64,000 nucleotides of DNA. Source: Cumulibacter soli. Its GTDB lineage: Bacteria; Actinomycetota; Actinomycetes; Mycobacteriales; Antricoccaceae. The notes below the pieces were generated by a model. The model was not told the DNA's origin. It worked only from the letters and a program-made list of their open reading frames with translations, and did not search any database. Shown one piece after another: positions 55,058 to 63,846 of this stretch (its first letter is position 1; every line of letters starts with the position of its first letter). The position numbers and the translations under genes were made by a program. The stretch lies in assembly GCF_004382795.1 (NCBI RefSeq), contig NZ_SMSG01000001.1, forward strand, positions 620,001-684,000, in the 5' to 3' direction.

Positions 55058-55720
55058 ATGTCTTCTCATGCCCAGCGACCACGGATCCTGACCGGACCGA
55101 TCATTGCGGCGTTAGTGGCATTGCTCGCCCTCGCCGTTGCCACGGTCATCGTGGTCCTCACCAGCGACTCGGATGCCAAGGACGCCGGTAACGACGGCAC
55201 CGGAAACGAAGTCACCAATCCCTCCGGCGATCCGCCCCCTTCGGAAGATCCGGAGCCCGATGCGGAGTTGGTCTCTGCGACCGACGACTCGTTTACCTAC
55301 ACCATGCCCGAGGGCTGGGCGGACGGCGCAGAAGTCGTGAACGACGATGTGAGCGGCGTGGTGAAGTTGTACGACACGGATACCGCCAATGCGAGCATGC
55401 CCTCACACATCATCGTCGCCTCGGCCGAGGATGATGGCACCCCGTTGGAGAGCGCGGTCGATCAGATCCAGTCCCAGTTCGCCGACAACTTCAGCACCAC
55501 GACCGAGGACTCGGTCATCGGCCTCACCGAGATCGACGGCGAGCAGACGATCGGCTGGCAAAGCGGTACGTATCAGGATGGCGGTGACGTCACCTCGACC
55601 CAGTTCGCGGTCATCCACAACGGCACCTATTACTTCTTCACCGTCAACGCCCTGCCCGAGAATGTGGATACCTCCCGAGAAGCTCTCAAGCACGTCATGG
55701 AGACGACAGTCTGGGCCTGA
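55058..55720 (+). CDS. Membrane-anchored paralogue of the SES lipoprotein
   Basis: 220 residues from ATG 55058 with AAGGGGA upstream. One N-terminal transmembrane segment (IIAALVALLALAVATVIVVL, about 14-33) replaces the lipobox, followed by a Pro/Glu/Asp linker and a domain DDSFTYTMPEGWADG... ending HVMETTVWA, similar in layout to the preceding lipoprotein. It thus shows an extracytoplasmic domain on a signal anchor. Function is unknown. Both genes have their own terminators, so they are separately transcribed. Confidence 0.72.
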   Translation: MSSHAQRPRILTGPIIAALVALLALAVATVIVVLTSDSDAKDAGNDGTGNEVTNPSGDPPPSEDPEPDAELVSATDDSFTYTMPEGWADGAEVVNDDVSGVVKLYDTDTANASMPSHIIVASAEDDGTPLESAVDQIQSQFADNFSTTTEDSVIGLTEIDGEQTIGWQSGTYQDGGDVTSTQFAVIHNGTYYFFTVNALPENVDTSREALKHVMETTVWA

Positions 55721-55731
55721 TAGGGCACATC

Positions 55732-55769
55732 GCGGCGTCCCGGCACCTTGCCGGGACGCCGCTTCTCTT
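55732..55769 (+). terminator. Intrinsic terminator after paralogue gene
   Basis: Perfect 14-bp stem (55732-55745 with 55749-55762), 3-nt loop CCT, then TTCTCTT. Confidence 0.88.
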
Positions 55770-55914
55770 GGTCGGTCGCCGAGCCGTCCAACCTCCGAGG
55801 CGTACCAATAAGTAGACTGCGGTTTCCCGTGTGGCTCCGACCACATATGCTCAGCACAGACCGTTGTTGGGTCGCAGTACCAACACAAGTAAATCCTCGA
55901 CACTAGGAGCGCAG

Positions 55915-56397
55915 ATGGCCAGGATCAGCGTCACCGTAGACGGCGTAAAAAATGAGGACGACGTGGAGCCCCGTATGCTTCTCGTCCACTACATCCGCGA
56001 AGTACTCGGCAAGACCGGCACGGTTATCGGCTGCGATACGAGCAACTGCGGCGCCTGCACTGTCCACCTCGACGGCAAGGCGATCAAGAGCTGCACGATG
56101 CTCGCCGTCCAGGCCGATGGCCACGAGATCACCACGATCGAGGGCATCGCGGACGGCGATAACCTGCACCCGATGCAGCAGGCCTTCCACGAGAACCACG
56201 CCCTGCAGTGCGGCTACTGCACGCCGGGGATGATCATGTCGGCGATCGACTTCCTGAAGTCGAACCCGAACCCGAGCGATGCGGAGATCCGTGAGGGCAT
56301 CGAGGGCAACCTCTGCCGTTGCACGGGCTACCAGAACATCGTTGCCGCCATTTCGGCTGCGTCGAAGCAGTCCTCGAGCGCGGGCGTGGCGCAATGA
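55915..56397 (+). CDS. coxS: Molybdenum hydroxylase small subunit, [2Fe-2S] protein (CoxS-like)
   Basis: 160 residues from ATG 55915 (AGGAG 5 nt upstream; a longer frame from 55831 has no start signal). Plant-type cluster ligands C40, C45, C48 and C60 ([12 protein letters not shown]) and the second cluster C99, C102, C134 and C136 ([16 protein letters not shown]) are complete. It carries electrons from the Mo site in CoxL to the FAD in CoxM. Its stop overlaps coxL by 4 nt. Confidence 0.96.
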   Translation: MARISVTVDGVKNEDDVEPRMLLVHYIREVLGKTGTVIGCDTSNCGACTVHLDGKAIKSCTMLAVQADGHEITTIEGIADGDNLHPMQQAFHENHALQCGYCTPGMIMSAIDFLKSNPNPSDAEIREGIEGNLCRCTGYQNIVAAISAASKQSSSAGVAQ

Positions 56398-58769
56398 CCG
56401 CCGTGGACGACCGCCCCGCCGAGATCGGCAATGCGCGGACCCGTCGCGAAGATAAGCACCTCGTCACCGGCCGCACCACCTGGGCTGACAATAAGAGCGC
56501 CACCGGCATGCTGCACCTATCTTTCGTGCGCAGCCCGATCGCGCACGCGAAGATCAACAGCATCGAGGTGGCTGCTGCCAAGGAGAAGCCCGGCATCATC
56601 GACGTCATCACCGGGCAGGACGTCGCCGAAATCCAGGGCGACCTGCCATGCGCGTGGCCGGTCACCCCCGACATGGTCAACCCTGGAGCGCCGTCTTTGG
56701 CGGTCACCCAGGTCAATCACGTAGGTGAGGCCGTAGCGGTCGTCGTGGCACGCACCAAGGCGCAGGCGATGGACGCGGCCGAGTTGGTCGAAGTCGACTA
56801 CGAAGCGCTGCCGCCCGTGCTCGACATGGAGGAGGCGCTAAAGGACGGCGCGACCCTCGTGCATCCGAACACCGAGTCGAACAAGTCCTACACGTGGGCA
56901 TTCGACTCGGCTGCCGCCGGCACCGGTGGCAACGTCGATCAGGCGATCACCGACGGCGAGGTCGTGCTCAAGCGGCGATTCATCCAACAGCGGCTCGCGC
57001 CGGCGTTCATGGAGCCGCGTTCCGTGGTCGCCGAGCCGACCGACGGCGGGGTGACGTTGACGTCTTCCACTCAGGTACCGCACATTCTGCGCCTGATGCT
57101 CGCGATGACTCTCGGAATTCCGGAACACAAGGTGCGAGTGATCGCACCGGACGTCGGCGGTGGTTTCGGCGGCAAGATTCCGGTCACTCCGGAGGAATTG
57201 ATCACCGCCCTGGTGGCGATGCGTCTCGGCCGTGCGGTCAAGCACACCGAGAGCCGCTCGGAGTCATTGTTGGTCGCTCACCATGGGCGGGACCAAATCC
57301 AGGACGTCACCATTTCGGCGACGAAGGACGGGCAGATCACCGGCCTCGATATCGAATTGCACGCCGACATGGGCGCCTACCTGCGACTGGTCGGTCCTGG
57401 CGTGCCGATCCTCGGCGCGTTCATGTTCCCGGCGATCTACAAGATCCCGGCGTACCGGTTCACCTGTCACGGCGTCTTCACTACGAAGACCCCGACCGAT
57501 GCGTACCGCGGCGCCGGCCGACCGGAGGCGACGTACGCAATCGAGCGGATCGTCGACGAATTGGCCGTCGAACTTGATCTGGATCCGATGGAGGTACGCC
57601 GTAGGAACTGGATCAAGCACGAGGAGTTCCCGTTCACCACGGTGTGTGGGCTCACCTACGACTCGGGTAACTACGAGGCGGCGACCGACCGCGCGCTCGA
57701 ACTCTTCGGGTGGGACGCGGTAAAGGCCGAGCGCGACAAACGCCGCGCTGAGGGCGCAACCAAGCAGATCGGCCTAGGCATCTCGACGTTCACCGAGATG
57801 TGTGGCCTGGCGCCATCCCGAGTTCTCGGCTCGTTGGACTACGGCGCCGGCGGTTGGGAGTACAGCTCGATCCGGATGCTGCCCACCGGCAAGGTCGAAG
57901 TCATCACCGGCGCCTCCGCACACGGCCAGGGGCACGAGACCGCGTTCGCGCAGATCGTCTCCGACCAGTTGGGCGTGCCGTACGACGACATCGAGATCAT
58001 CCACGGCGACACCGCGACATCGCACAAGGGCCTGGACACCTACGGCTCGCGCTCACTGGTCGTGGGTGGAATCGCGATCGTGAAGGCCGCTGATAAGGTG
58101 AAGGACAAGGCCAAGAAGTTGGCCGCGCACCTCCTCGAGGCTGCCGAGGACGACCTTGAGTTCGATGCCGGACAGTTCAAGGTGAAGGGCACCGATAAGG
58201 GCGTATCGATTCAGGAGATCGCCCTGGCCAACTTCGCCGGGCACGACTATCCGGAAGGTATGGAACTCGGCCTGGACAGCGATGCGACGTACGACCCGGA
58301 GAACTTCTCCTTCCCGCACGGCACGCATCTCGCAGCGGTCGAGATCGACACCGATACCGGCGATGCACGCCTGATCAAGTACGCGTGCGTCGACGACGTC
58401 GGCAACATCGTGAACCCGCTGATCGTCGACGGTCAAGTACACGGCGGTCTCGCCCAGGGCATCGCTCAGGCCCTGTACGAGGAGGTCATTTACGACGCCG
58501 ATGGCAACCTCACCACTGGCACCTTCGTCGACTACACGCTGCCTTCTGCCGCCGACCTACCGGCGTTCTTGACCGACCAAACCGTCACCGCGGCAACCAG
58601 CAACCCGCTGGGGGTCAAGGGTGTCGGCGAGGCCGGCTGTATCGCGTCGACTCCCGCTGTGATGAACGCGGTCGTCGATGCGCTGCGGCAGTACGGCATC
58701 AATGACCTCCGCATGCCGGCCACCCCGGAACGGGTTTGGCGGGCGATCCACAACGGCTCCGCCGCGTAG
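56394..58769 (+). CDS. coxL: Molybdenum hydroxylase large subunit, form II CoxL-like
   Basis: 791 residues from ATG 56394, overlapping coxS by 4 nt. MPT-cofactor binding motifs are [23 protein letters not shown] and [11 protein letters not shown] with the catalytic glutamate. The active-site loop reads AYRGAGR (residues 370-376), the form II signature. Form I true CO dehydrogenase has AYxCSFR, whose cysteine binds copper, and this is absent. The enzyme is therefore a xanthine-dehydrogenase-family hydroxylase of unknown substrate. It works as a (LMS)2 complex with CoxM and CoxS. Confidence 0.95.
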   Translation: MTAVDDRPAEIGNARTRREDKHLVTGRTTWADNKSATGMLHLSFVRSPIAHAKINSIEVAAAKEKPGIIDVITGQDVAEIQGDLPCAWPVTPDMVNPGAPSLAVTQVNHVGEAVAVVVARTKAQAMDAAELVEVDYEALPPVLDMEEALKDGATLVHPNTESNKSYTWAFDSAAAGTGGNVDQAITDGEVVLKRRFIQQRLAPAFMEPRSVVAEPTDGGVTLTSSTQVPHILRLMLAMTLGIPEHKVRVIAPDVGGGFGGKIPVTPEELITALVAMRLGRAVKHTESRSESLLVAHHGRDQIQDVTISATKDGQITGLDIELHADMGAYLRLVGPGVPILGAFMFPAIYKIPAYRFTCHGVFTTKTPTDAYRGAGRPEATYAIERIVDELAVELDLDPMEVRRRNWIKHEEFPFTTVCGLTYDSGNYEAATDRALELFGWDAVKAERDKRRAEGATKQIGLGISTFTEMCGLAPSRVLGSLDYGAGGWEYSSIRMLPTGKVEVITGASAHGQGHETAFAQIVSDQLGVPYDDIEIIHGDTATSHKGLDTYGSRSLVVGGIAIVKAADKVKDKAKKLAAHLLEAAEDDLEFDAGQFKVKGTDKGVSIQEIALANFAGHDYPEGMELGLDSDATYDPENFSFPHGTHLAAVEIDTDTGDARLIKYACVDDVGNIVNPLIVDGQVHGGLAQGIAQALYEEVIYDADGNLTTGTFVDYTLPSAADLPAFLTDQTVTAATSNPLGVKGVGEAGCIASTPAVMNAVVDALRQYGINDLRMPATPERVWRAIHNGSAA

Positions 58770-58799
58770 CTCCCTAATCGAGAAAGAGAGAACCTTTCG

Positions 58800-59654
58800 A
58801 TGATTCCCGCACAGTTCGAATACACGCGGCCGTCGACAATCGACGAAGCCGTACAGGCGCTCGCCAACGGCGGCGACGATCCCAAGGTCATCGCCGGTGG
58901 CCAGTCCTTCATCCCGGTGCTGCGGCTGCGCCTGGCGGCGCCGTCCACCGTGGTCGACATCGGCGCGATTGACGAGTTGCGTCAGGTTTCGGCCGAGGGC
59001 GACAAGGTCCGCATCGGATCGATGGTCACCCACGCCGAAGTCTTGGACAACCCGATTGTCGCCGAGCACCTGCCGCTGCTGCACCAGGTGACCGAGACCG
59101 TCGCCGACCGTCAGGTGCGCCATCGCGGGACGCTCGGTGGAGCGCTCGCGCACGCCGATCCCGCCGGTGACCTCGGCGCCGCGGCGGTCGCGCTGAATGC
59201 CGAGTTCGAGATCGCCGGCCCGAACGGGCGCCGTACGGTTGCTGCCTCAGAGTTCTTCGTCGACTATCTGACGACGACGATCGAGGAGAACGAGGTGCTC
59301 ACCGCGGTTATCCTGCCGCGCTCGGGCGACCTGAAGAGCAACTACCAGAAGTTCAACCGGATGGCGCAGGGCTGGGCAACGGTCGGTTCGGCGGCTGCCG
59401 TGAAGGTCGAGGGCGGCAACATCACTGACGCCCGCGTCGGGTTGACCAACATGGGTTCGGTACCGATCCGTGCTGCTGGTGTTGAGGCGGCCCTCGTCGG
59501 TAAGCCCGCGAACGCGGAGACCATCGCGGCTGCCGCCGAGCATGCCGCGGAAGGTACGAGCCCGACCGACGATCTGTCGGCCAAGGCCGACTACCGAGAG
59601 CACCTGGCGCGGGTGCTGACCCGTCGCGCTTTATCCGCAGCGCTCGGCCTGTAA
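58800..59654 (+). CDS. coxM: Molybdenum hydroxylase FAD subunit (CoxM-like)
   Basis: 284 residues from ATG 58800, 30 nt after coxL. FAD-binding motifs: VIAGGQSFIPVLRLRLA (about 34-50) and RHRGTLGGALAHADPAGDL (about 106-124); the C-terminal CO_deh_flav_C domain follows. It takes electrons from the Fe-S clusters to an acceptor. Order S-L-M differs from the M-S-L order common in form I CO dehydrogenase operons. Confidence 0.95.
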   Translation: MIPAQFEYTRPSTIDEAVQALANGGDDPKVIAGGQSFIPVLRLRLAAPSTVVDIGAIDELRQVSAEGDKVRIGSMVTHAEVLDNPIVAEHLPLLHQVTETVADRQVRHRGTLGGALAHADPAGDLGAAAVALNAEFEIAGPNGRRTVAASEFFVDYLTTTIEENEVLTAVILPRSGDLKSNYQKFNRMAQGWATVGSAAAVKVEGGNITDARVGLTNMGSVPIRAAGVEAALVGKPANAETIAAAAEHAAEGTSPTDDLSAKADYREHLARVLTRRALSAALGL

Positions 59655-59671
59655 GAACCTGGCATCTGACG

Positions 59672-59701
59672 TCCGCCGTGCTCCGCCCGGAGCACGGCGG
59701 A
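59672..59701 (+). terminator. Hairpin between coxM and coxG
   Basis: Perfect 13-bp stem (59672-59684 with 59689-59701) with loop GCCC, 17 nt after coxM. No T-run. It may end or reduce transcription before coxG. Confidence 0.75.
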
Positions 59702-59887
59702 GGTCGTTCGAGGCCCGCTCCTCGTCTACCGACACACGACGAGGCGTAGGGTTTCGGCACGAGAGTTTCGCCGTCAGCGGCAGTTCTGTCGCGCTCGACC
59801 CGTAGGGTCGGATGACGTAGCGTTCACCGCAATCGGCGCACCAACCGGTCGCCATAAGTTAGCCGCCCGCAACCTATGAGGAGTGAC

Positions 59888-60676
59888 ATGGAGCTCGAGC
59901 ACTCATTCACCATTCCCGTCCCGGTCGAGAAGGCTTGGCCTGTTCTGCTGGACGTAGAACAGATCGCGCCCTGCATGCCCGGCGCGTCCGTCGATAACGT
60001 GGACGGCGACGACTTCACCGGCTCGGTGAAGGTCAAACTCGGCCCCATCAATCTGACGTACAAGGGTCAAGCCTCCTTCGTAGAGAAGGACGAAGCCAAC
60101 CACCGTGCCGTCATCGACGCGCGTGGGCGTGACGCTCGCGGAAACGGGACCGCGGCGGCGAAGGTCACCGCGACCCTGAGCGGCCAGGGCGACTCAACCG
60201 AGGTCAAGGTTGTCACCGACCTGAACATCACCGGGAAGCCGGCACAGTTCGGCCGCGGCGTCATGGTGGACGTCGGCAACAAGTTGATCGGTCAGTTCGC
60301 TGACTGCCTCGCCAGCAAGCTCGCTGGCGATAGCGATTCGGAGCCCGCTGAGCCCGCCGCGGACGCTGCTGCTAGCGCAGCTGCGGACAAGGCCAGTGGG
60401 GAGGGCGCCACGACAACAGCTTCCGGCGACGAGGACAAGACCCCTACCGGTTCGGTCCCTGCGGTCTCCGCCGCGACCGCTGACGCCGACAAGGCGAAGG
60501 CAGCACAGGCGTCCGCGCCGAAGCCGGCCCCAGCCCGTGAAGCCGAGCCGATCGACCTCATCGAACTCGCGGGCGGGTCCGTTGCCAAGAAGGCTGCCCC
60601 GATCGCGATCGGTGGCATCGTGCTCTTCCTGCTGCTGTTCTTGCTGCGTGGTCGTGGCAAGAAGTCGGATTCGTAG
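59888..60676 (+). CDS. coxG: CoxG-family SRPBCC protein with C-terminal membrane anchor
   Basis: 262 residues from ATG 59888; GAGGAG 4 nt upstream decides this start over the ATG four codons earlier. Residues 1-150 form the CoxG/SRPBCC domain (MELEHSFTIPVPVEKAW, CMPGASVDNVDGDDFTG, KVKLGPINLTYKGQ). A Ser/Ala/Glu/Asp-rich linker of about 75 residues follows and one transmembrane helix (APIAIGGIVLFLLLFLLRG) ends the protein with a basic tip. CoxG proteins recruit the Mo hydroxylase to the membrane respiratory chain and hold quinone. The tail anchor fits that role. Confidence 0.9.
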   Translation: MELEHSFTIPVPVEKAWPVLLDVEQIAPCMPGASVDNVDGDDFTGSVKVKLGPINLTYKGQASFVEKDEANHRAVIDARGRDARGNGTAAAKVTATLSGQGDSTEVKVVTDLNITGKPAQFGRGVMVDVGNKLIGQFADCLASKLAGDSDSEPAEPAADAAASAAADKASGEGATTTASGDEDKTPTGSVPAVSAATADADKAKAAQASAPKPAPAREAEPIDLIELAGGSVAKKAAPIAIGGIVLFLLLFLLRGRGKKSDS

Positions 60677-60731
60677 AACTCAACGGCACGGAGCGTTCAC
60701 GCCAGCACCGCGAACGCACCAGCGCGCTACT

Positions 60732-60765
60732 CAGTGGCGTCCGGATTCCCATCCGGACGCCACTG
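60732..60765 (+). terminator. Terminator hairpin after coxG
   Basis: Perfect 15-bp stem (60732-60746 with 60751-60765), loop TCCC, then CTGTTTAT. 55 nt after coxG. Confidence 0.85.
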
Positions 60766-61117
60766 CTGTTTATGCCACCGCTGTTGAGACGCCACTGCTA
60801 CCTACCTGCGAGTGCGGCGCCATCCACCGTAGGTCGCGGCTGGCCGTCGGCGCCGTACCCCGCACCCGCAGATCATCACTAATCGCGAACCGCGAGCCGT
60901 CAAGGCGCGCGGGCGCGAACCACCGCCGAGCCGGCGAGGTTTGTCCTCGACACGGCGATCGCGGCACCGTTGTGCGGTATAACCCCGAAATTCCGTAGTT
61001 TTACGGAGTTTTCTCATCGGAGGCATTGACGCGCAGGAGTGTCGATCAGCAGACTTAACCAGCACGGACGTACTCGCGCTTCAACCCAATTTCGTCGGAC
61101 ACGACCCTTCTGAAACG
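60766..61117. other. Intergenic region before ogt
   Basis: 352 nt without a credible gene. A small hairpin (TCCGTA, loop GTTT, TACGGA, at 60992-61007) followed by GTTTTCT may be a weak terminator or regulator site; GGAGG at 61019-61023 precedes a 10-codon TTG frame only. Confidence 0.4.
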
Positions 61118-61750
61118 GTGGACACGCGGTTCGTCGCGTGCCTGCACACCGCCCCGAAGGACCCCATGACCGAGCGAGAATCTGCCCCACCCGGGGCACT
61201 GGCCGAAGAGTTGCACGTCAGCCTGCCGCCTACTCGCCTGGCCGCACATCACGACGCATTCAGTTATCGGATCATCGACAGTCCGCTGGGCGACCTCCTG
61301 GTGGCGCGGACCCCCACAGGTATCGCCCGGGTCGCGTTCGCTCGTGAGGGATTCTCTCGGGTGCTCGAATCGCTGACCGAACATTTACATCCGAGGCCAG
61401 TTCCGGCACGTAGCAGCCTGGACCGCGCTGCCCGCGCCATCGATGCGTACTTCGCCGGAACAGCGTCCACCATCTCGCTGCCGATTGACCTGCAACTCGT
61501 CACCGACTTTCAGCGCACGGTGATCGACCATCTGCCGTCGATCGGCTACGGCGCGACGGCGTCGTACGCGGCAGTCGCTGCGGGGGTTGGCCGACCCGGG
61601 GCGTCGAACGCGGTCGGGGTGGCGTGCCGAAGCAATCCGCTGCCGATCGTGATGCCATGCCACCGCGCGGTGCGTAGCGACGGCAGTCTCGGCGCATACG
61701 TCGGCGGCACGGAGGCCAAGCGCGTCCTGCTCGCACTTGAAGCCTCGTAG
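61118..61750 (+). CDS. ogt: Methylated-DNA--protein-cysteine methyltransferase (Ogt)
   Basis: 210 residues from GTG 61118; ATG 61166 (AAGGA 4 nt upstream) is an alternative that gives 194 residues. The active-site motif VMPCHRAVRSDGSLGAY has the acceptor C181, and the wing PIDLQLVTDFQRTVIDHLPSIGYGATASYA is the helix-turn-helix and Tyr region of the C-terminal domain. The protein transfers alkyl groups from O6-alkylguanine or O4-alkylthymine to itself. An N-terminal extension of about 45 residues before SYRIIDSPLGDLLV is longer than in short Ogt. It is convergent with the LLM gene. Confidence 0.9.
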   Translation: MDTRFVACLHTAPKDPMTERESAPPGALAEELHVSLPPTRLAAHHDAFSYRIIDSPLGDLLVARTPTGIARVAFAREGFSRVLESLTEHLHPRPVPARSSLDRAARAIDAYFAGTASTISLPIDLQLVTDFQRTVIDHLPSIGYGATASYAAVAAGVGRPGASNAVGVACRSNPLPIVMPCHRAVRSDGSLGAYVGGTEAKRVLLALEAS

Positions 61751-61867
61751 CGTCCGACGATTCGAAGACGCCGACATTCGGAGACGCCGACGAGTGTCCG
61801 TGCTGAAAACGCAGCGACAGCGGCTACTCGTCACGCATACATCGACAAGTCGCCGCTCAGGCTGCGT

Positions 61868-61897
61868 GATCAGCACCAACCCGATCAGCACCAACCG
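61868..61897. repeat. Two tandem 15-nt repeats
   Basis: Two copies of a 15-nt unit (GATCAGCACCAACCC, the second ending CCG) in the convergent space between ogt and the LLM oxidoreductase. Confidence 0.8.
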
Positions 61898-61925
61898 CCC
61901 CGTAGTCCCCTGCGGGACGCGGAAC

Positions 61926-62951
61926 CTATGCCGAGGCGCGGATCTTGGCGACCTCGGCGACGACGACTTCAAGCAAGTCTCGGACCTCAACACCCGGGGT
62001 GTACGGCCCAACCCACGCAGCCAACCCGTCGTAATCGTCCAGGAGTCGCTGTGCGACTTCACGCGACGAGCCAATGATCGCCATCGCCTCAAGCTGCTCG
62101 TCGCCGATCAATTCGCCCATAGCGTCCCACTCGCCCTGCAGCGACAATCGGTGTAACTCGGTCTGCAGATCACCCCAGCCGTGCAATTCCAGCACCGGGC
62201 GGTACGCCGGGGTCGACCCGTAGAACGCCAACTTCTTGCGAATAGCGCTAATGATCTCCGGCGCCCGCTCGTCATCGTCGAGTACGCCGACCATCGGCAC
62301 TGCCGAGATTTCAACGTCCTTCAATTCTCGGCCCCCCTTCTGCGCGCCAGCGGCAACACTCGGCACAGTGACCTGGCGGATGTACTCGGGAGTGGTGAAC
62401 GAGTGCAGCAGGATGCCGTCGGAGACCTCCCCGGCAACCTCGGTCATCAACGGGCCAACTGCGGCGATCTTGATCTTCGGCGGCCCGTACTCGTGCGCGG
62501 CAGGCGTGAAGTTAGGCGTCATCAGCGTGTGGCGATAGAACTCACCGCGGTAATCGAGGCGACCACCGTCCTGCCAGCACGACCAGATCGCCCGCAGCGC
62601 GAGCAAGTACTCCCGCATCCGAGCGGCCGGCTTCGACCACGGCATCCCGAACCGCTTCTCGATGTGCGGTTTGATCTGCGAGCCAAGACCGAGGGTGAAC
62701 CGTCCCTTCGAGACCTCAGCCAGGTCGTACGCCGTATTCGCGACCGTCATCGGCGAGCGCGCGAACGCGACTGCGATGTTGGTGGTCATCTCGATCCGCT
62801 CCGTGCCAAGCGCTGCCGGCACCAGCGGCAGGAACGGATCATGCCGCTCCTCAGCGATCGTCACTCCGTCGTATCCGGCATCCTCGGCGCTGCGCGCCCG
62901 GTCGGCTGCGGTGGCAATGTTCTCGCTCGCTAGCCCTGTCTGAATCTTCAT
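61926..62951 (-). CDS. LLM-class (probable F420-dependent) oxidoreductase
   Basis: 341 residues from ATG 62951; a frame open to 63029 would overlap the divergent aldolase gene and is rejected. Features of the luciferase-like TIM barrel: MKIQTGLASENIATAADRARSAEDAGYDGVTIAEE, MTTNIAVAFARSPMTVANTAYDL (the SPM motif of the F420 branch), GRFTLGLGSQIKPHIEKRFG and AAVGPLMTEVAGEVSDGILLH. In actinobacteria these enzymes use F420H2 or FMN to reduce or oxidise diverse compounds. Substrate unknown. It is divergent from the HpaI aldolase with only 28 nt between. Confidence 0.9.
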   Translation of the reverse strand: MKIQTGLASENIATAADRARSAEDAGYDGVTIAEERHDPFLPLVPAALGTERIEMTTNIAVAFARSPMTVANTAYDLAEVSKGRFTLGLGSQIKPHIEKRFGMPWSKPAARMREYLLALRAIWSCWQDGGRLDYRGEFYRHTLMTPNFTPAAHEYGPPKIKIAAVGPLMTEVAGEVSDGILLHSFTTPEYIRQVTVPSVAAGAQKGGRELKDVEISAVPMVGVLDDDERAPEIISAIRKKLAFYGSTPAYRPVLELHGWGDLQTELHRLSLQGEWDAMGELIGDEQLEAMAIIGSSREVAQRLLDDYDGLAAWVGPYTPGVEVRDLLEVVVAEVAKIRASA

Positions 62952-62979
62952 GTATCGAATACTAGGTAAGAATGGGCAA

Positions 62980-63726
62980 ATGACTAGCATTGCGAACGAA
63001 TCAGGTACTGGCTCGCTGAAGGCGGGCATCTGGGGAACGCTCGGCGAGCCGCGGCTCGGGGCGCAGCTGGAGAACGTCGGATTTGACTGGGTGTGTCTCG
63101 ACGGCCAGCACGGGCACTACGACGACCGCGCGGTCCGCGAGACGTTCGCGCTACGCAAGAAACACCAGGTCCCGGTGCTGGTGCGCACGCTGTGGAACGA
63201 CCACGCCTTGATCGGTCGCGCGTTGGACGCCGGAGCCGACGGCGTCATCGTGCCGATGGTGCAGAACGCCGAACAGGCCGAGGCGGCCGTGGCCGCGGCG
63301 CATTACGCACCACGAGGCGGCCGTAGCCTCGGCCCCATGCAAGGCGCACCGTACGGCACTGCGCCCGGCTCCGGTCGCAAGCCGTTCGTCGCGGTGATGG
63401 TCGAATCACAGGTCGCACTCGATCAGGTCGATGCGATCGCCGCGACACCGGATCTGGACATGATCTTTGTCGGCCCGTTCGATCTGTCGATCGCACTCAG
63501 CCGCGATATCGAGGACATGATGGTGGACACGGCGGACGGCGCGCCGCTGCCGACGATCGCGGCGGCCTGTCAGCGGGCTGGGATTCACGCGGGGGCGTTC
63601 GCGGGCACTCCACAACGCGCGGCGCAGATGGTCGGGCACGGCTTTTCGTGGGTCGCGGTAACCAGCGATATCGGCGCGTTGGCGTTTGGCGGGTCCGCGG
63701 CGATCCAGCAGGCCACCGGCGCCTAG
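62980..63726 (+). CDS. HpcH/HpaI-family aldolase
   Basis: 248 residues from ATG 62980; the ATG at 62950 would overlap the divergent gene. KAGIWGTLGEPRLGAQLEN, VGFDWVCLDGQHGHYDDRAVRETF (catalytic His in DGQHG), PVLVRTLWNDHALIGRALDAGADGVIVPMV and AVMVESQVALDQVDAIAATPDLDMIFVGPFDLSIAL (metal Glu and Asp) define the family. The enzyme cleaves 2-keto-3-deoxy or 4-hydroxy-2-oxo acids to pyruvate and an aldehyde. It may act with the neighbouring LLM oxidoreductase. Confidence 0.9.
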   Translation: MTSIANESGTGSLKAGIWGTLGEPRLGAQLENVGFDWVCLDGQHGHYDDRAVRETFALRKKHQVPVLVRTLWNDHALIGRALDAGADGVIVPMVQNAEQAEAAVAAAHYAPRGGRSLGPMQGAPYGTAPGSGRKPFVAVMVESQVALDQVDAIAATPDLDMIFVGPFDLSIALSRDIEDMMVDTADGAPLPTIAAACQRAGIHAGAFAGTPQRAAQMVGHGFSWVAVTSDIGALAFGGSAAIQQATGA

Positions 63727-63813
63727 GTCGATCGCCGCCCCGTCTCGACCCCGGTCATCGATCGAACCGGCAACCCGCACTCGGTAATCGACCAACGAGG
63801 TATTCCCCCGGGC

Positions 63814-63846
63814 GTCGATGACGGCGGAGGCTCCCCCGTCATCGAC
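63814..63846 (+). terminator. Terminator-like hairpin after aldolase
   Basis: Perfect 11-bp stem (63814-63824 with 63836-63846) and 11-nt loop, about 90 nt after the aldolase stop; the rest of 63727-64000 holds no gene I can support. Confidence 0.65.

Noticed and set aside
56394-58769. True (form I) CO dehydrogenase
   Set aside because: The form I loop with its copper-binding cysteine is absent; the loop is form II.
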